A DNA stretch of 64,000 nucleotides. It comes from Blastococcus saxobsidens DD2. GTDB taxonomy: Bacteria > Actinomycetota > Actinomycetes > Mycobacteriales > Geodermatophilaceae. The notes below the pieces were generated by a model. The model did not search any database. It saw only the letters and a list, made by a program, of their open reading frames with translations, and was not told the DNA's origin. This document shows, one piece after another, positions 44,488-52,471 of the stretch. How positions within the stretch are numbered: position 1 is the first letter of the stretch; each line of letters opens with the position of its first letter. The position numbers were made by a program, and so were the translations under genes. The DNA lies in NCBI RefSeq assembly GCF_000284015.1, contig NC_016943.1:4753541-4817540 (forward strand), read 5' to 3'.

Positions 44488-45396
44488 TCATCCGGTTCGC
44501 GGGACCTCCTCCCGGTCCGTCGTGGGGACGCGCAGGAGGGAGGTGTCGACGTCCGCCGGGCGGGGGGCTCCGCGCGCGCCGTGGACGCTGCAGGACAGGC
44601 TCGCCGCCACCCCCGCGCGGGCGGCCGCTCGCGCGGGGGAGAGCCCGGCGTCGATACCGGCCAGATACGTGCCGGTGAAGCAGTCCCCTGCGCCGGTGTC
44701 GTCTACCACGGCGACGGGGAGGGCCGCGCTGGTGACCACGGTCCCGCCCGGCTCGTGCAGCATCCAGCCGCGGGCGCCGTCGGTGACCACCAGGTGGGTG
44801 CCGGTCGTCGCGGCCAGACCGGCCCAGGTCTCGCGCGGGACGTCGAGCAGCTCCTCGAGCCTGCGCCGGCCGATCACGACGTGTCCCGCCGACCCGATCG
44901 CAGCCAGCGCCTGCGTGCGGTCCTCGCAGCCATCGAGGTCGACGGCCACGGTGACCCCCGGGCGCGCGGCCACGCCCACCTGCTCGGCGCGGTAGCCGTC
45001 GAGATAGAGCAGCCCGCCCCCCGCAGCGCCCAGCCGTTCGGCCGTGGCCAGCACGTGCTCGGCCCCGAGTGCGTCGTCCTGACTGATCACGGCCCGGCGG
45101 CCCTCGAGGTCGACCAGGACCACGGCGGTCGACAGGAAGGAGGACCGGTCGGTCCAGCTCACGTCGATGCCTTCGCCGACCAGCTGCTCGAGGAACCGAC
45201 GCGACAGGACGTCGTCACCGACCGCCCCCGAGAACACCGTGCCGGCGCCGGCGCGAGCGGCGGCCACCGCTGCGTTGGCCGCCATGCCGCCGGGCAGGTG
45301 CTCCATCCCGGTCGCGTGGACCCGCCCGTCCGGGCGGGGGAACTCGGGAACGCGCGCGACGACGTCGAGGTTCGCGTACCCGCAGAAGACGATCAC
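44488..45396 (-). CDS. PfkB/ribokinase-family carbohydrate kinase
   Basis: A 302-residue kinase. The N-terminal signature is HLPGGMAANAAVAAARAGAG and the C-terminal signature VAVVDDTGAGDCFTGTYLAG, with the anion hole and catalytic base Asp in GAGD. FSGAVGDDVLSRRFLEQL is typical of the ribokinase group. It probably phosphorylates the imported sugar or nucleoside-like product. The GTG at 45396 overlaps the stop of the BtpA-family gene (GTGA). Members of this family act on ribose, fructose, adenosine and pseudouridine, so specificity stays open. Confidence 0.9.
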   Translation of the reverse strand: MIVFCGYANLDVVARVPEFPRPDGRVHATGMEHLPGGMAANAAVAAARAGAGTVFSGAVGDDVLSRRFLEQLVGEGIDVSWTDRSSFLSTAVVLVDLEGRRAVISQDDALGAEHVLATAERLGAAGGGLLYLDGYRAEQVGVAARPGVTVAVDLDGCEDRTQALAAIGSAGHVVIGRRRLEELLDVPRETWAGLAATTGTHLVVTDGARGWMLHEPGGTVVTSAALPVAVVDDTGAGDCFTGTYLAGIDAGLSPARAAARAGVAASLSCSVHGARGAPRPADVDTSLLRVPTTDREEVPRTG

Positions 45397-46232
45397 CGGC
45401 CAGCCGCCCGCGCCAGGGTGCGCACCTTGTCGGGCGCGACACGGCCCCACCAGCGGCCGTTCTCCTTCGCCGCCGAGGCGACGATCGCGCCGTCGCACTC
45501 GGCCAGCAGCGCGGCCACGTTGGTCGGGTCCACCCCGCTCCCGATGATGACCGGGAGCTGGGTGTGGTCGCGGATGCCGACCACCTCGTCCACGGACGTG
45601 GCGTGGCCGGTCCGCGACCCGGTGGCGATCAGCACGTCGGCGTCGAAGAACTCCGCGTCCTCCGTCTGCTCGGCCAGCGTGCGGTCCGCGACGATCGCGT
45701 GGGCGCCGTGCTTGACGTGGACGTCGGCGAAGACCTTGATGTCGTCGGCGCCGATGCCGTGCCGGTACCGGGTGGTGCGGGCGGCCTGGCCCTCGATGAT
45801 GCCCTCGTTCGCGACGTAGGCGTTGGCCCACTGATTGACCCGCACCCATCCCGCCCCGGCCGCCCAGGCGGCCGCCACGGAGCACTCCCCAGCGTTCGAG
45901 AGCACGCTCACGCCCACCCGAGGCCCGAGTTCGGCGACCACGGCGGCGGTGACCACGCCCATCGTGGCGGCCACCTCGTACCCGTGCTGGCCGGGCTTGA
46001 GAAAGGGCAGGTCGCCGTGGTTCTCGACGATGACCGAGTCGAACCCGTTGCCGACGTAGGCGTGCGCCTCCTCGATGGCGAACCGGCACAGGTCGGCGAC
46101 GGCCTGCCCGCGGTAGGCCGGGCTGCCGGGGAGCGGCGGCAGGTGGACCGCACCGATCAGGGTGGTGCCGTCCCCGAAGAGGCTGCCCATGGCAGAGGGC
46201 TTGGACGGGAAGACCCCGAATGGCTGGGACAC
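45393..46232 (-). CDS. BtpA/SgcQ-family TIM-barrel protein
   Basis: A 279-residue protein of the BtpA family (COG0434). Hallmarks are GAVHLPPLPGSP near residue 30, FDSVIVENHGDLPF, NAGECSVAAAWAAGAGWVRVN, KVFADVHVKHGAH and VIIGSGVDPTNVAALL. The last resembles a phosphate-binding loop of TIM barrels, and the fold suggests an aldolase or isomerase acting on a phosphosugar, although BtpA was first named for a photosystem I assembly factor. A start at GTG 46232 is supported by GGAG nine bases upstream. First gene of the eight-gene operon, directly downstream of a LacI operator. Confidence 0.85.
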   Translation of the reverse strand: MSQPFGVFPSKPSAMGSLFGDGTTLIGAVHLPPLPGSPAYRGQAVADLCRFAIEEAHAYVGNGFDSVIVENHGDLPFLKPGQHGYEVAATMGVVTAAVVAELGPRVGVSVLSNAGECSVAAAWAAGAGWVRVNQWANAYVANEGIIEGQAARTTRYRHGIGADDIKVFADVHVKHGAHAIVADRTLAEQTEDAEFFDADVLIATGSRTGHATSVDEVVGIRDHTQLPVIIGSGVDPTNVAALLAECDGAIVASAAKENGRWWGRVAPDKVRTLARAAGR

Positions 46233-46245
46233 GCGGCGGCTCCAT

Positions 46246-46257
46246 GTAATCGATTAC
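46246..46257. promoter_or_regulatory. LacI-family operator O1, proximal to catabolic operon
   Basis: A perfect 12-bp palindrome, GTAATCGATTAC, 14 bases before the BtpA gene start and just downstream of the predicted transcription start. The central CG with symmetric AT-rich arms is the classic LacI-family half-site pattern. Confidence 0.8.
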
Positions 46258-46267
46258 CGAGGTGCTG

Positions 46268-46298
46268 AACCTAACGCCCGTGACGCAGGACACGTCAA
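46268..46298 (-). promoter_or_regulatory. Promoter of catabolic operon
   Basis: The minus strand reads TTGACG (46298-46293), 19 bases, then TAGGTT (46273-46268). TTGACG is a near-consensus -35 box and TAGGTT fits TANNNT for a -10 box. Transcription would begin near 46261, between the two operators, so bound repressor would block it. Confidence 0.5.
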
Positions 46299-46300
46299 GA

Positions 46301-46312
46301 GCAATCGATTAC
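46301..46312. promoter_or_regulatory. LacI-family operator O2, distal
   Basis: GCAATCGATTAC matches the perfect palindrome O1 in 11 of 12 positions. It abuts the -35 box of the leftward promoter and lies about 63 bases before the regulator start. Centre-to-centre spacing to O1 is 55 bp, close to five helical turns, which suits looping or cooperative binding. Confidence 0.7.
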
Positions 46313-46374
46313 ATTCCGGTTGCGACTGCGGTGCCCCCTCGCGCACCCAGCGCTCCACCCGCCCGAGGAGGCCC

Positions 46375-47385
46375 GTGCCGCGCGTCACGATCCGAGACGT
46401 CGCCCGCCACGCCCGGGTCTCCACGGCGACGGTGTCCCGGGCCCTGTCTGGGGCTCGTCCGGTGTCGCCGGAAGTCGTCGCGCAGGTGCGCCGGTCCGCC
46501 GAAGAGCTCGGCTACTCCGGGAACGGCATCGCCAGCGCGCTGCGCCGGAGCCGCACCGACACCGTCGGCATGGTCGTCCCGAGCATCGCCAACCCCTTCT
46601 TCACCGCCCTGGTGGAGAGCGCCGAGCACGCCTTGCAGGAGGCCGGCCAGCAGCTGTTCCTCTGCTCGTCCCGCTCGGACCCCGGACTGGAAGCGCAGCG
46701 GCTGCGCACCCTGGTCGCCCGTCAGGTCGACGGCATCGTCATCAGCCCCGTGCACGGCACCGAGAGCACGGCGGCCGTGGCCTGGGCCGCCGGCCGGCTA
46801 CCCCTCGTGCAGGTCGACCGCTACGTGACCGGCGTGGACAGCCATTGGGTCGGGGTCGACGACGACGCGGCGCTCGGCCTGATCGCCGACCACCTCGCCG
46901 GGCAAGGGGTCCGGACGGCGGCGTTCGTCAGCTCCCGGCTGACGAACTCCTCCACGGAACTGCGCCTGTCGGGGCTACGACGGCATTCGGCACGGCTGGG
47001 CATCGCCGTCGACGAGCGACAGATCCTGCTGGGCGAGTACTCCATCGCCTGGGGCCGCGAGGCCGCCGCCCTGCTCGTCGAGCACCGCCCGCTGCCGGAT
47101 GCCGTCATCTGCGCCGACGACCTGATCGCCCTGGGCGTCCTGGAAGGCTGCGCGGCGGCCGGGATCGACGTCCCCGGCGACGTCCTGGTGACCGGGTTCG
47201 ACGACATCCCCTTCTCGGCCCTGTCCGCACCGCCGTTGACCACGGTGCACCAGCCCCAGGAGCAGATCGCCGCCGAGGCCGTCCGGCTGCTGCAGCGGGC
47301 CCTGGGCCCGGGCGAGGGTCCGCACGAACGGATCGCCCTCGCGCCCTCGCTCGTGGTGCGCGCCAGCACGGGCCGCGGCGACTGA
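46375..47385 (+). CDS. LacI-family transcriptional repressor
   Basis: A 336-residue regulator. The N-terminal helix-turn-helix and hinge read TIRDVARHARVSTATVSRAL and RPVSPEVVAQV up to IASALRRSRTDTVGMVVP. The RbsB-like effector domain follows (ANPFFTALVESAEHAL, TGFDDIPFSALSAPPLTTV). It should bind the two GTAATCGATTAC-type sites between itself and the catabolic operon and release them when the sugar-like inducer is present. Operator O2 could also repress its own gene. The GTG at 46375 follows gaggag. An ATG-started version would need upstream sequence without homology. Confidence 0.93.
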   Translation: MPRVTIRDVARHARVSTATVSRALSGARPVSPEVVAQVRRSAEELGYSGNGIASALRRSRTDTVGMVVPSIANPFFTALVESAEHALQEAGQQLFLCSSRSDPGLEAQRLRTLVARQVDGIVISPVHGTESTAAVAWAAGRLPLVQVDRYVTGVDSHWVGVDDDAALGLIADHLAGQGVRTAAFVSSRLTNSSTELRLSGLRRHSARLGIAVDERQILLGEYSIAWGREAAALLVEHRPLPDAVICADDLIALGVLEGCAAAGIDVPGDVLVTGFDDIPFSALSAPPLTTVHQPQEQIAAEAVRLLQRALGPGEGPHERIALAPSLVVRASTGRGD

Positions 47386-47412
47386 GCGACGCTCCGGGCG
47401 ACCGGGCGTGGC

Positions 47413-48501
47413 TCAGCCGGGCCAGCGGGCGGCCACCTCGGCGAACAGCGCGGTCGCCCGGTGCAGCTCAGCCAGTTCGACGTACTCGTCCCGGGCGTGC
47501 ATGACCGCCGGCGTGCCCGGACCCCAGACCACGATCGGTGCGCCGGCCACCGCCGGTGCGAGCACGGAGGCATCGGTGAAGTAGGTAGCCGGATCCGCCA
47601 GGACCGGCGCAGGCAGAGCGGAGACCCAGGGGTCATCGGCAGCGGTGCGCACGGGAGGCAGGTCGACGCGCACCTCGACATCGCTGACCTCCGGCTGGTC
47701 GCGCCACCACGCGAGCAGTTGCCGCCCGTCCCCCACGGTGCGCATGTCGACCAGCACCTCTGCTCCGTCGGGGACGACGTTGGGGACGCTGCCTCCGGCC
47801 ACCACCCCGGGGTTCCACGTCTCGCTCCCCAGGAACGGATCCGTGCGCAGCGGCAGCGCACCCTGGACGCGCGCGAGCAACGCCACCAGGTCGAGGACGG
47901 CATTGTGGCCGCGCTCGGGAGTGCTGCCGTGCGCAGCCCGTCCGGCCGTCCGGACCGCAAGCCAGAGCGCTCCGCGATGGCCGAGGACCACCTGGTTGCC
48001 GGTGGCCTCGGGGATCACCACCGCGCCGACACGGTGCCCGGCAAGAGCAGCCGCCGCGGCCGCCGCCCCGTGCGAGCCGATCTCCTCGTCGCTGGTCAAC
48101 AGGAGTGCCAGTGGCGTCTCGGGGTCCGCTGCGGCCAGGGCCGCGGCGGCCGCCACCACGCCCGCCTTCATGTCGCTCGTCCCGCGGCCCCACACCCGGC
48201 CACCGTCGAGGTCGGCCCCGAATGGGTCGCGCTGCCAGCTGCCGGGATCCGCCGCCGGGACGGTGTCGACGTGACAGGCCAGCAGGAGACGGGAACGGGC
48301 CGGATCGGTCGGCGTACTCAGCAGCGTCCACGGGTGATGGCGGTCCGGACCCGTGGTGACCTCCAGGTGCGGTGCCCCCTCCCGCACGACCTCGGTGACC
48401 ATCCCCATGGCGTCACGCTGCGCCCCGGAGTCCCCGGAGACGGTGACCCGGCCGACCAGCTCCCGCAGCAGCGCGACCCGGTCCAGGCCTGCGGCTGCCA
48501 C
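47413..48501 (-). CDS. M20-family metallopeptidase (ArgE/DapE-like)
   Basis: A 362-residue zinc aminoacylase or deacetylase. Motifs are LLLACHVDTVPA (zinc His, catalytic Asp), GRGTSDMKAGVVAAA (bridging Asp), LLTSDEEIGSHGA (catalytic Glu, zinc Glu) and a late VVWGPGTPAVMHARDEYV (zinc His). A dimerisation insert lies near residues 175-285. The family includes acetylornithine deacetylase and succinyl-diaminopimelate desuccinylase, and context does not decide between them. The start GTG at 48501 lies one base from the pgm stop, so it is probably co-transcribed with phosphoglucomutase. It is not part of the LacI operon (stop separated, opposite-strand regulator between). Confidence 0.88.
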   Translation of the reverse strand: MAAAGLDRVALLRELVGRVTVSGDSGAQRDAMGMVTEVVREGAPHLEVTTGPDRHHPWTLLSTPTDPARSRLLLACHVDTVPAADPGSWQRDPFGADLDGGRVWGRGTSDMKAGVVAAAAALAAADPETPLALLLTSDEEIGSHGAAAAAAALAGHRVGAVVIPEATGNQVVLGHRGALWLAVRTAGRAAHGSTPERGHNAVLDLVALLARVQGALPLRTDPFLGSETWNPGVVAGGSVPNVVPDGAEVLVDMRTVGDGRQLLAWWRDQPEVSDVEVRVDLPPVRTAADDPWVSALPAPVLADPATYFTDASVLAPAVAGAPIVVWGPGTPAVMHARDEYVELAELHRATALFAEVAARWPG

Positions 48502-48502
48502 C

Positions 48503-50137
48503 TCAGCGACCCAGCGCCGCGCTGACCACGGCCTGCGCCTCCTGCTGCACCCGCTCGAGGTGCTCGGGGCCGGAGAACGACTCGGCGTAGACCTTGTACA
48601 CGTCCTCGGTGCCCGACGGCCGCGCGGCGAACCAGGCGTTCTCGGTGACCACCTTGAGACCGCCGATCGGGGCGTCGTTGCCCGGTGCCCGCGTCAGCTT
48701 GGCCACGATCGGCTCGCCGGCCAGCTCCGTGGCGGTCACGTCCTCCGGGGAGAGCTTGGCCAGCGCCGCCTTCTGCTCGCGGGTGGCCGGCGCGTCGATC
48801 CGTGCGTAGGCGGACTTCCCGAAGTGCTGGGTGAGCTGCGCGTGCAGCTTCGAGGGGGACCGGCCCGTCACCGCCTGGATCTCGCTCGCCAGCAGCGCCA
48901 GCAGGATGCCGTCCTTGTCCGTCGTCCAGACACTGCCGTCGCGGCGCAGGAAGGAGGCCCCGGCCGACTCCTCGCCGCCGAAGCCGACCGAACCGTCGAG
49001 CAGACCGGGGACGAACCACTTGAAGCCGACCGGCACCTCGACCAGGCGGCGCCCCATGTCGGCCACCACGCGGTCGATGAGCGAGCTGGACACCAGCGTC
49101 TTGCCGACGGCTGTCTCCTTCGACCAGCCCGGACGGTGGCTGAGCAGGTAGGCGATGGCGACGGCGAGGAAGTGGTTGGGGTTCATCAACCCGCCGTCGG
49201 GGGTGACGATGCCGTGCCGGTCGGCGTCGGCGTCGTTGCCGGTGGCGATCTGGAACTCCGCCCGCCGGTCGACCAGCGAGGCCATCGCCGACGGCGACGA
49301 ACAGTCCATCCGGATCTTGCCGTCCCAGTCCAGCGTCATGAACCGCCAGGTGGGGTCGACCAGCGGGTTCACCACGGTCAGGTCCAGGCCGTGGCGCTCG
49401 GCGATGGCCGACCAGTAGTCGACGCTGGCCCCACCGAGCGGGTCGGCACCGATGCGCACGCCCGCCCGCCGGATCGCCTCCAGATCGACCACCCCGGGCA
49501 GGTCGTCGACGTAGCTGCCGAGGAAGTCGTAGGTCTCCGCACCCGCGCGGGCCTGGTCGAGCGGCACCCGGCGGACGCCGCTGAGCCCCGCCCGCAGCAG
49601 CGCGTTCGCCCGGTCGGCGACCCAGCCGGTGGCGTCGGTGTCGGCCGGGCCCCCGCTGGGCGGGTTGTACTTGAACCCGCCGTCCCGCGGCGGGTTGTGC
49701 GACGGGGTGACGACGATGCCGTCGGCGAGACCCGACGTGCGGCCCGCGTTCGCGCGCAGGATGGCGTGGCTGACCGCCGGCGTCGGCGTGTAGCGGTCCG
49801 CGGCGTCGACGAGCACCAGGACGTCGTTGGCGGCCAGCACCTCCAGTGCGCTGGACCACGCGGGCTCGGAGAGCGCGTGGGTGTCGCGACCGAGGAACAG
49901 CGGCCCGTCGAAGCCCTGCGTCTTCCGGTACTCGCAGATGGCCTGCGTGGTGGCCAGGATGTGCGCCTCGTTGAACGCCGAGTCGAACGCCGACCCGCGG
50001 TGCCCGCTGGTGCCGAACGCGACCTGCTGCGCCGGATCGGCCGGATCCGGCTCCCGGGTGTAGTAGGCGGTGACCAGCGCGGCGACGTCGATGAGGTCGG
50101 AGGGCTGGGCGGGCTGTCCGGCACGTGCGTCGCTCAT
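48503..50137 (-). CDS. pgm: Phosphoglucomutase (alpha-D-glucose phosphate-specific)
   Basis: A 544-residue enzyme of standard bacterial Pgm length that interconverts glucose 1-phosphate and glucose 6-phosphate. Motifs are [17 protein letters not shown], the phosphoserine loop [13 protein letters not shown], the metal loop [13 protein letters not shown], the sugar loop [15 protein letters not shown] and the phosphate loop [16 protein letters not shown] start it at the ATG at 50137 (MSDARAG), since homology starts soon after. It supplies glucose 1-phosphate for nucleotide sugars used in trehalose and wall synthesis. It is followed directly by the M20 peptidase gene. Confidence 0.94.
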   Translation of the reverse strand: MSDARAGQPAQPSDLIDVAALVTAYYTREPDPADPAQQVAFGTSGHRGSAFDSAFNEAHILATTQAICEYRKTQGFDGPLFLGRDTHALSEPAWSSALEVLAANDVLVLVDAADRYTPTPAVSHAILRANAGRTSGLADGIVVTPSHNPPRDGGFKYNPPSGGPADTDATGWVADRANALLRAGLSGVRRVPLDQARAGAETYDFLGSYVDDLPGVVDLEAIRRAGVRIGADPLGGASVDYWSAIAERHGLDLTVVNPLVDPTWRFMTLDWDGKIRMDCSSPSAMASLVDRRAEFQIATGNDADADRHGIVTPDGGLMNPNHFLAVAIAYLLSHRPGWSKETAVGKTLVSSSLIDRVVADMGRRLVEVPVGFKWFVPGLLDGSVGFGGEESAGASFLRRDGSVWTTDKDGILLALLASEIQAVTGRSPSKLHAQLTQHFGKSAYARIDAPATREQKAALAKLSPEDVTATELAGEPIVAKLTRAPGNDAPIGGLKVVTENAWFAARPSGTEDVYKVYAESFSGPEHLERVQQEAQAVVSAALGR

Positions 50138-50246
50138 GCCGTGGATCTTGGCGTGCTCACCGCTTCGGCCGCGACCCGAAGCCCCCCGCCCGTCCCTCGG
50201 TGCGGGGCGCCGGGGGACCGGCCGCCGCACCCGATCGAGGCGGTCC

Positions 50247-51008
50247 TCAGCGCAGGTCGGTGACGACCGTGCGCACCCAGTCGACGACGACGTCGACGCG
50301 CGCGGTGGTCTCGTCCCGCCGGTGCGGGCAGGCCGGGCCGGCGCTCTCCACGGAGACCAGCACGGGCGCCGGCCCCGACGTGTCGACGTACGGGGCGCCG
50401 GAGTCGTAGGGGCAGGCGCTGGTGTCCTTGGCCGGCCAGTACCCCTTGACCAGCACCGTCGTCGGCCGGACGCTGCTCACCTTCACCTCTCCCCAGTGCA
50501 GTTGCTCGCTCCAGGTGCCGCTGCTGGAGGTGGCGCCCCAACCGGCGAAGGACAGCACCTGCCCTCTGCCCGGCTGCCGGGTGCCGAGGGCGACCGGCGC
50601 GAGGTCCGTCACGGGCTCGGAGAGCCGGGCCACGGCGATGTCGTTCTCCGGCGACTGCTCGACCCACGTGACCGAGCGGGTCTGGCCGGGGTTCGACGCC
50701 GTGTTCGCGGTCCCCAGGGTGGCCGTGACCCCGTATCGGGGTTCGCCGCTGACCCGGTTCCGGTCGCCGTCGTGGAAGCAGTGCCCGGCCGTCATGATCC
50801 ACGTCTCCGAGATCAACGCCGCCGAGCAGGCGCTGTCGTAGGCCGTCCCTCCGGTGGGCTGGATGCCGGTCATCGTCAGCTTGACCGCGTAGGGGAACTG
50901 CCCCTCCTCTGCAACCGCACCGTTGGCGATCGCCGCCGCCGGCGAGGTGCCCAGCGCTCCTACGGTCACCACCGCGAGGGCACAGGTCAGCAGTCGGCGC
51001 ACGCGCAT
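50247..51008 (-). CDS. Secreted trypsin-like serine protease (S1), unusual active loop
   Basis: A 253-residue preprotein with a signal peptide of about 28 residues (hydrophobic core, then SPAAAIANG) and a chymotrypsin fold. The triad positions are His in [12 protein letters not shown], Asp in ENDIAVARL and Ser in [11 protein letters not shown]. The last is normally GDSGGP; here Tyr replaces Gly before DSG and Ala replaces the following Gly, so the oxyanion hole may be altered. Four or more cysteines suggest disulfides. The ATG at 51008 is preferred over that at 51014 because GGGAG lies six bases before it. It could be a weak protease or a pseudoprotease. Confidence 0.85.
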   Translation of the reverse strand: MRVRRLLTCALAVVTVGALGTSPAAAIANGAVAEEGQFPYAVKLTMTGIQPTGGTAYDSACSAALISETWIMTAGHCFHDGDRNRVSGEPRYGVTATLGTANTASNPGQTRSVTWVEQSPENDIAVARLSEPVTDLAPVALGTRQPGRGQVLSFAGWGATSSSGTWSEQLHWGEVKVSSVRPTTVLVKGYWPAKDTSACPYDSGAPYVDTSGPAPVLVSVESAGPACPHRRDETTARVDVVVDWVRTVVTDLR

Positions 51009-51158
51009 GGACATCTCCCGGGGACGGACCGCGGACGGGTGGCGCGGCAGCTCCCGCGAGCCCCCGGCGGCCGACTATGGCACGAGCGCGACGCAGCAGT
51101 CCATGGTCTCCCCCGCGGCGGCGCGACGCAGGTGGTGCACCACGTTCCCCGCCGGAGG

Positions 51159-51596
51159 TCAGCGGAGTCGGCGGGGCTCTCCCCGGTAGGTCCCGAACGA
51201 CCAGAGGTTGCCCTCCGGGTCCCGGGCGGAGAACTCGCGCGAGCCGTAGTCGGTGCCCGAGAGGTCCCGCACGATCTCGGCGCCGGCAGCGACCGCCCGC
51301 GAGTGCACCGCCTCGGGGTCCGCCGTCACGACGTAGCACGCAGCGGTGCCCGGCCGGGCCGGCCAGGCGTCGTCGGGGTCGTCGCGCACGGAGCCGAACA
51401 TGACGCCACCACCCTCGGGCCAGGACAGCTGGGCGTGGTCGACCCGGTCGCCCTCGCCGAACACGGCGGTCTCCTCGAAGCCGAGGGCGTCGACGAGGAA
51501 GCGGATGAGGGTGCGGGCGTCGCGGGCGCGGAAGGCCGGCCACACCTGTGGGGGCGGCGCGGTCTGCTGGGTGGTCGTCTCCTGGGAGGTCGTCAT
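51159..51596 (-). CDS. VOC/glyoxalase-superfamily protein
   Basis: A 145-residue protein with one vicinal-oxygen-chelate unit pair: an N-terminal half FRARDARTLIRFLVDALGFE and a C-terminal half with DYGSREFSARDPEGNLWSFG, where the DPEGN...FGTY pattern is characteristic. Relatives include glyoxalases, extradiol dioxygenases and antibiotic-resistance proteins, and the metal ligands alone do not indicate the substrate. The ATG overlaps the AraC gene stop (ATGA), so the regulator and the VOC protein form a two-gene operon and the VOC gene may be the regulator's partner. Confidence 0.85.
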   Translation of the reverse strand: MTTSQETTTQQTAPPPQVWPAFRARDARTLIRFLVDALGFEETAVFGEGDRVDHAQLSWPEGGGVMFGSVRDDPDDAWPARPGTAACYVVTADPEAVHSRAVAAGAEIVRDLSGTDYGSREFSARDPEGNLWSFGTYRGEPRRLR

Positions 51597-52447
51597 GGCG
51601 CCGAGAGTGCCGTGGTCAGGGCCCGGGTGTCTTGTACGTATCCGAACTCCGCGGCCAGCCACCGGGTGGGTGGCAGGCCGGAGAAGGCCCGCCACTCGCG
51701 GGTCAGGTGCGCCTGGTCGGCGAAGCCACCGGCCACCGCCAGGCCCGCCAGGTCGGGTGCCCTCCCCGCGGCCACCCGTGCCGCCAGCGCGCGCCGCGCC
51801 CGGTCGAAGCGGACCACGCGGGCCGCCTGCTTCGGACCCAGGCCGGTCTCGGCCCGGAACCGCTGCTCCAGGTGGCGAGGCGACCAGCCGACGCTGCGCG
51901 CCAGCTCCGCCACCCTCAGCCGGCCCCCGGTCGCCGTCGTCAGCCGCCAGGCCTCCGCCACCTCCGCCGGCGGTCCGGGGTCCGGGCGCAGCCGCTCGAG
52001 CAGGGCGCCGTCCAGCGCCGCGAATCGGGCCGGCCAGTTCCCCGCGGACCGGACCTGCTCGACCAGTTCGCCACCGGCCGCCCCCAGGAGATCGGCCAGC
52101 GACACGTCGAGCGATGCGAGCGCCCCGGCGGGGCAGCCCAGCAGCGCCCGGCCGCCGGCCGGCGTGAGCGACAGCTGAATGCCCGCCTGCCGGCCGGGGT
52201 GCACGATCCGGGCCGGCCGGGTGTGCAGCCCGCCGACGAGCGCCTCGAACCGGCCCGGCGGCTGCGCCGGGTCCGGGTGGGCGGCCATCTCCAGCGGGTC
52301 GTCCAGGGTGACGACGACGGTCAGCCAGGGCGAGGGCAGGCCCAGGTGCTGCCCGGGCGGGAAGCCCTCGTGCCGGTAGCCGACCGCGGCGGCGACGTAC
52401 GGGCGCAGCGCGGGGTGCGGGCGGTGCCCCACCGACTCCTGCCGCAT
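51593..52447 (-). CDS. AraC-family transcriptional regulator
   Basis: A 284-residue regulator. A variable N-terminal effector-type domain spans about residues 1-175. The C-terminal double helix-turn-helix spans about 180-275, with LRVAELARSVGWSPRHLEQR, FRAETGLGPKQAARVVRF and a second helix LAVAGGFADQAHLTREWRAF followed by the usual G-P (SGLPPTRW). It probably controls the adjoining VOC gene, with which it overlaps. The inducer is not evident. It ends 25 bases from the hsdM stop on the same strand but is likely a separate unit. Confidence 0.9.
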   Translation of the reverse strand: MRQESVGHRPHPALRPYVAAAVGYRHEGFPPGQHLGLPSPWLTVVVTLDDPLEMAAHPDPAQPPGRFEALVGGLHTRPARIVHPGRQAGIQLSLTPAGGRALLGCPAGALASLDVSLADLLGAAGGELVEQVRSAGNWPARFAALDGALLERLRPDPGPPAEVAEAWRLTTATGGRLRVAELARSVGWSPRHLEQRFRAETGLGPKQAARVVRFDRARRALAARVAAGRAPDLAGLAVAGGFADQAHLTREWRAFSGLPPTRWLAAEFGYVQDTRALTTALSAP

Positions 52448-52471
52448 GCGGCCAGGATGGCAGCCGGTTGC

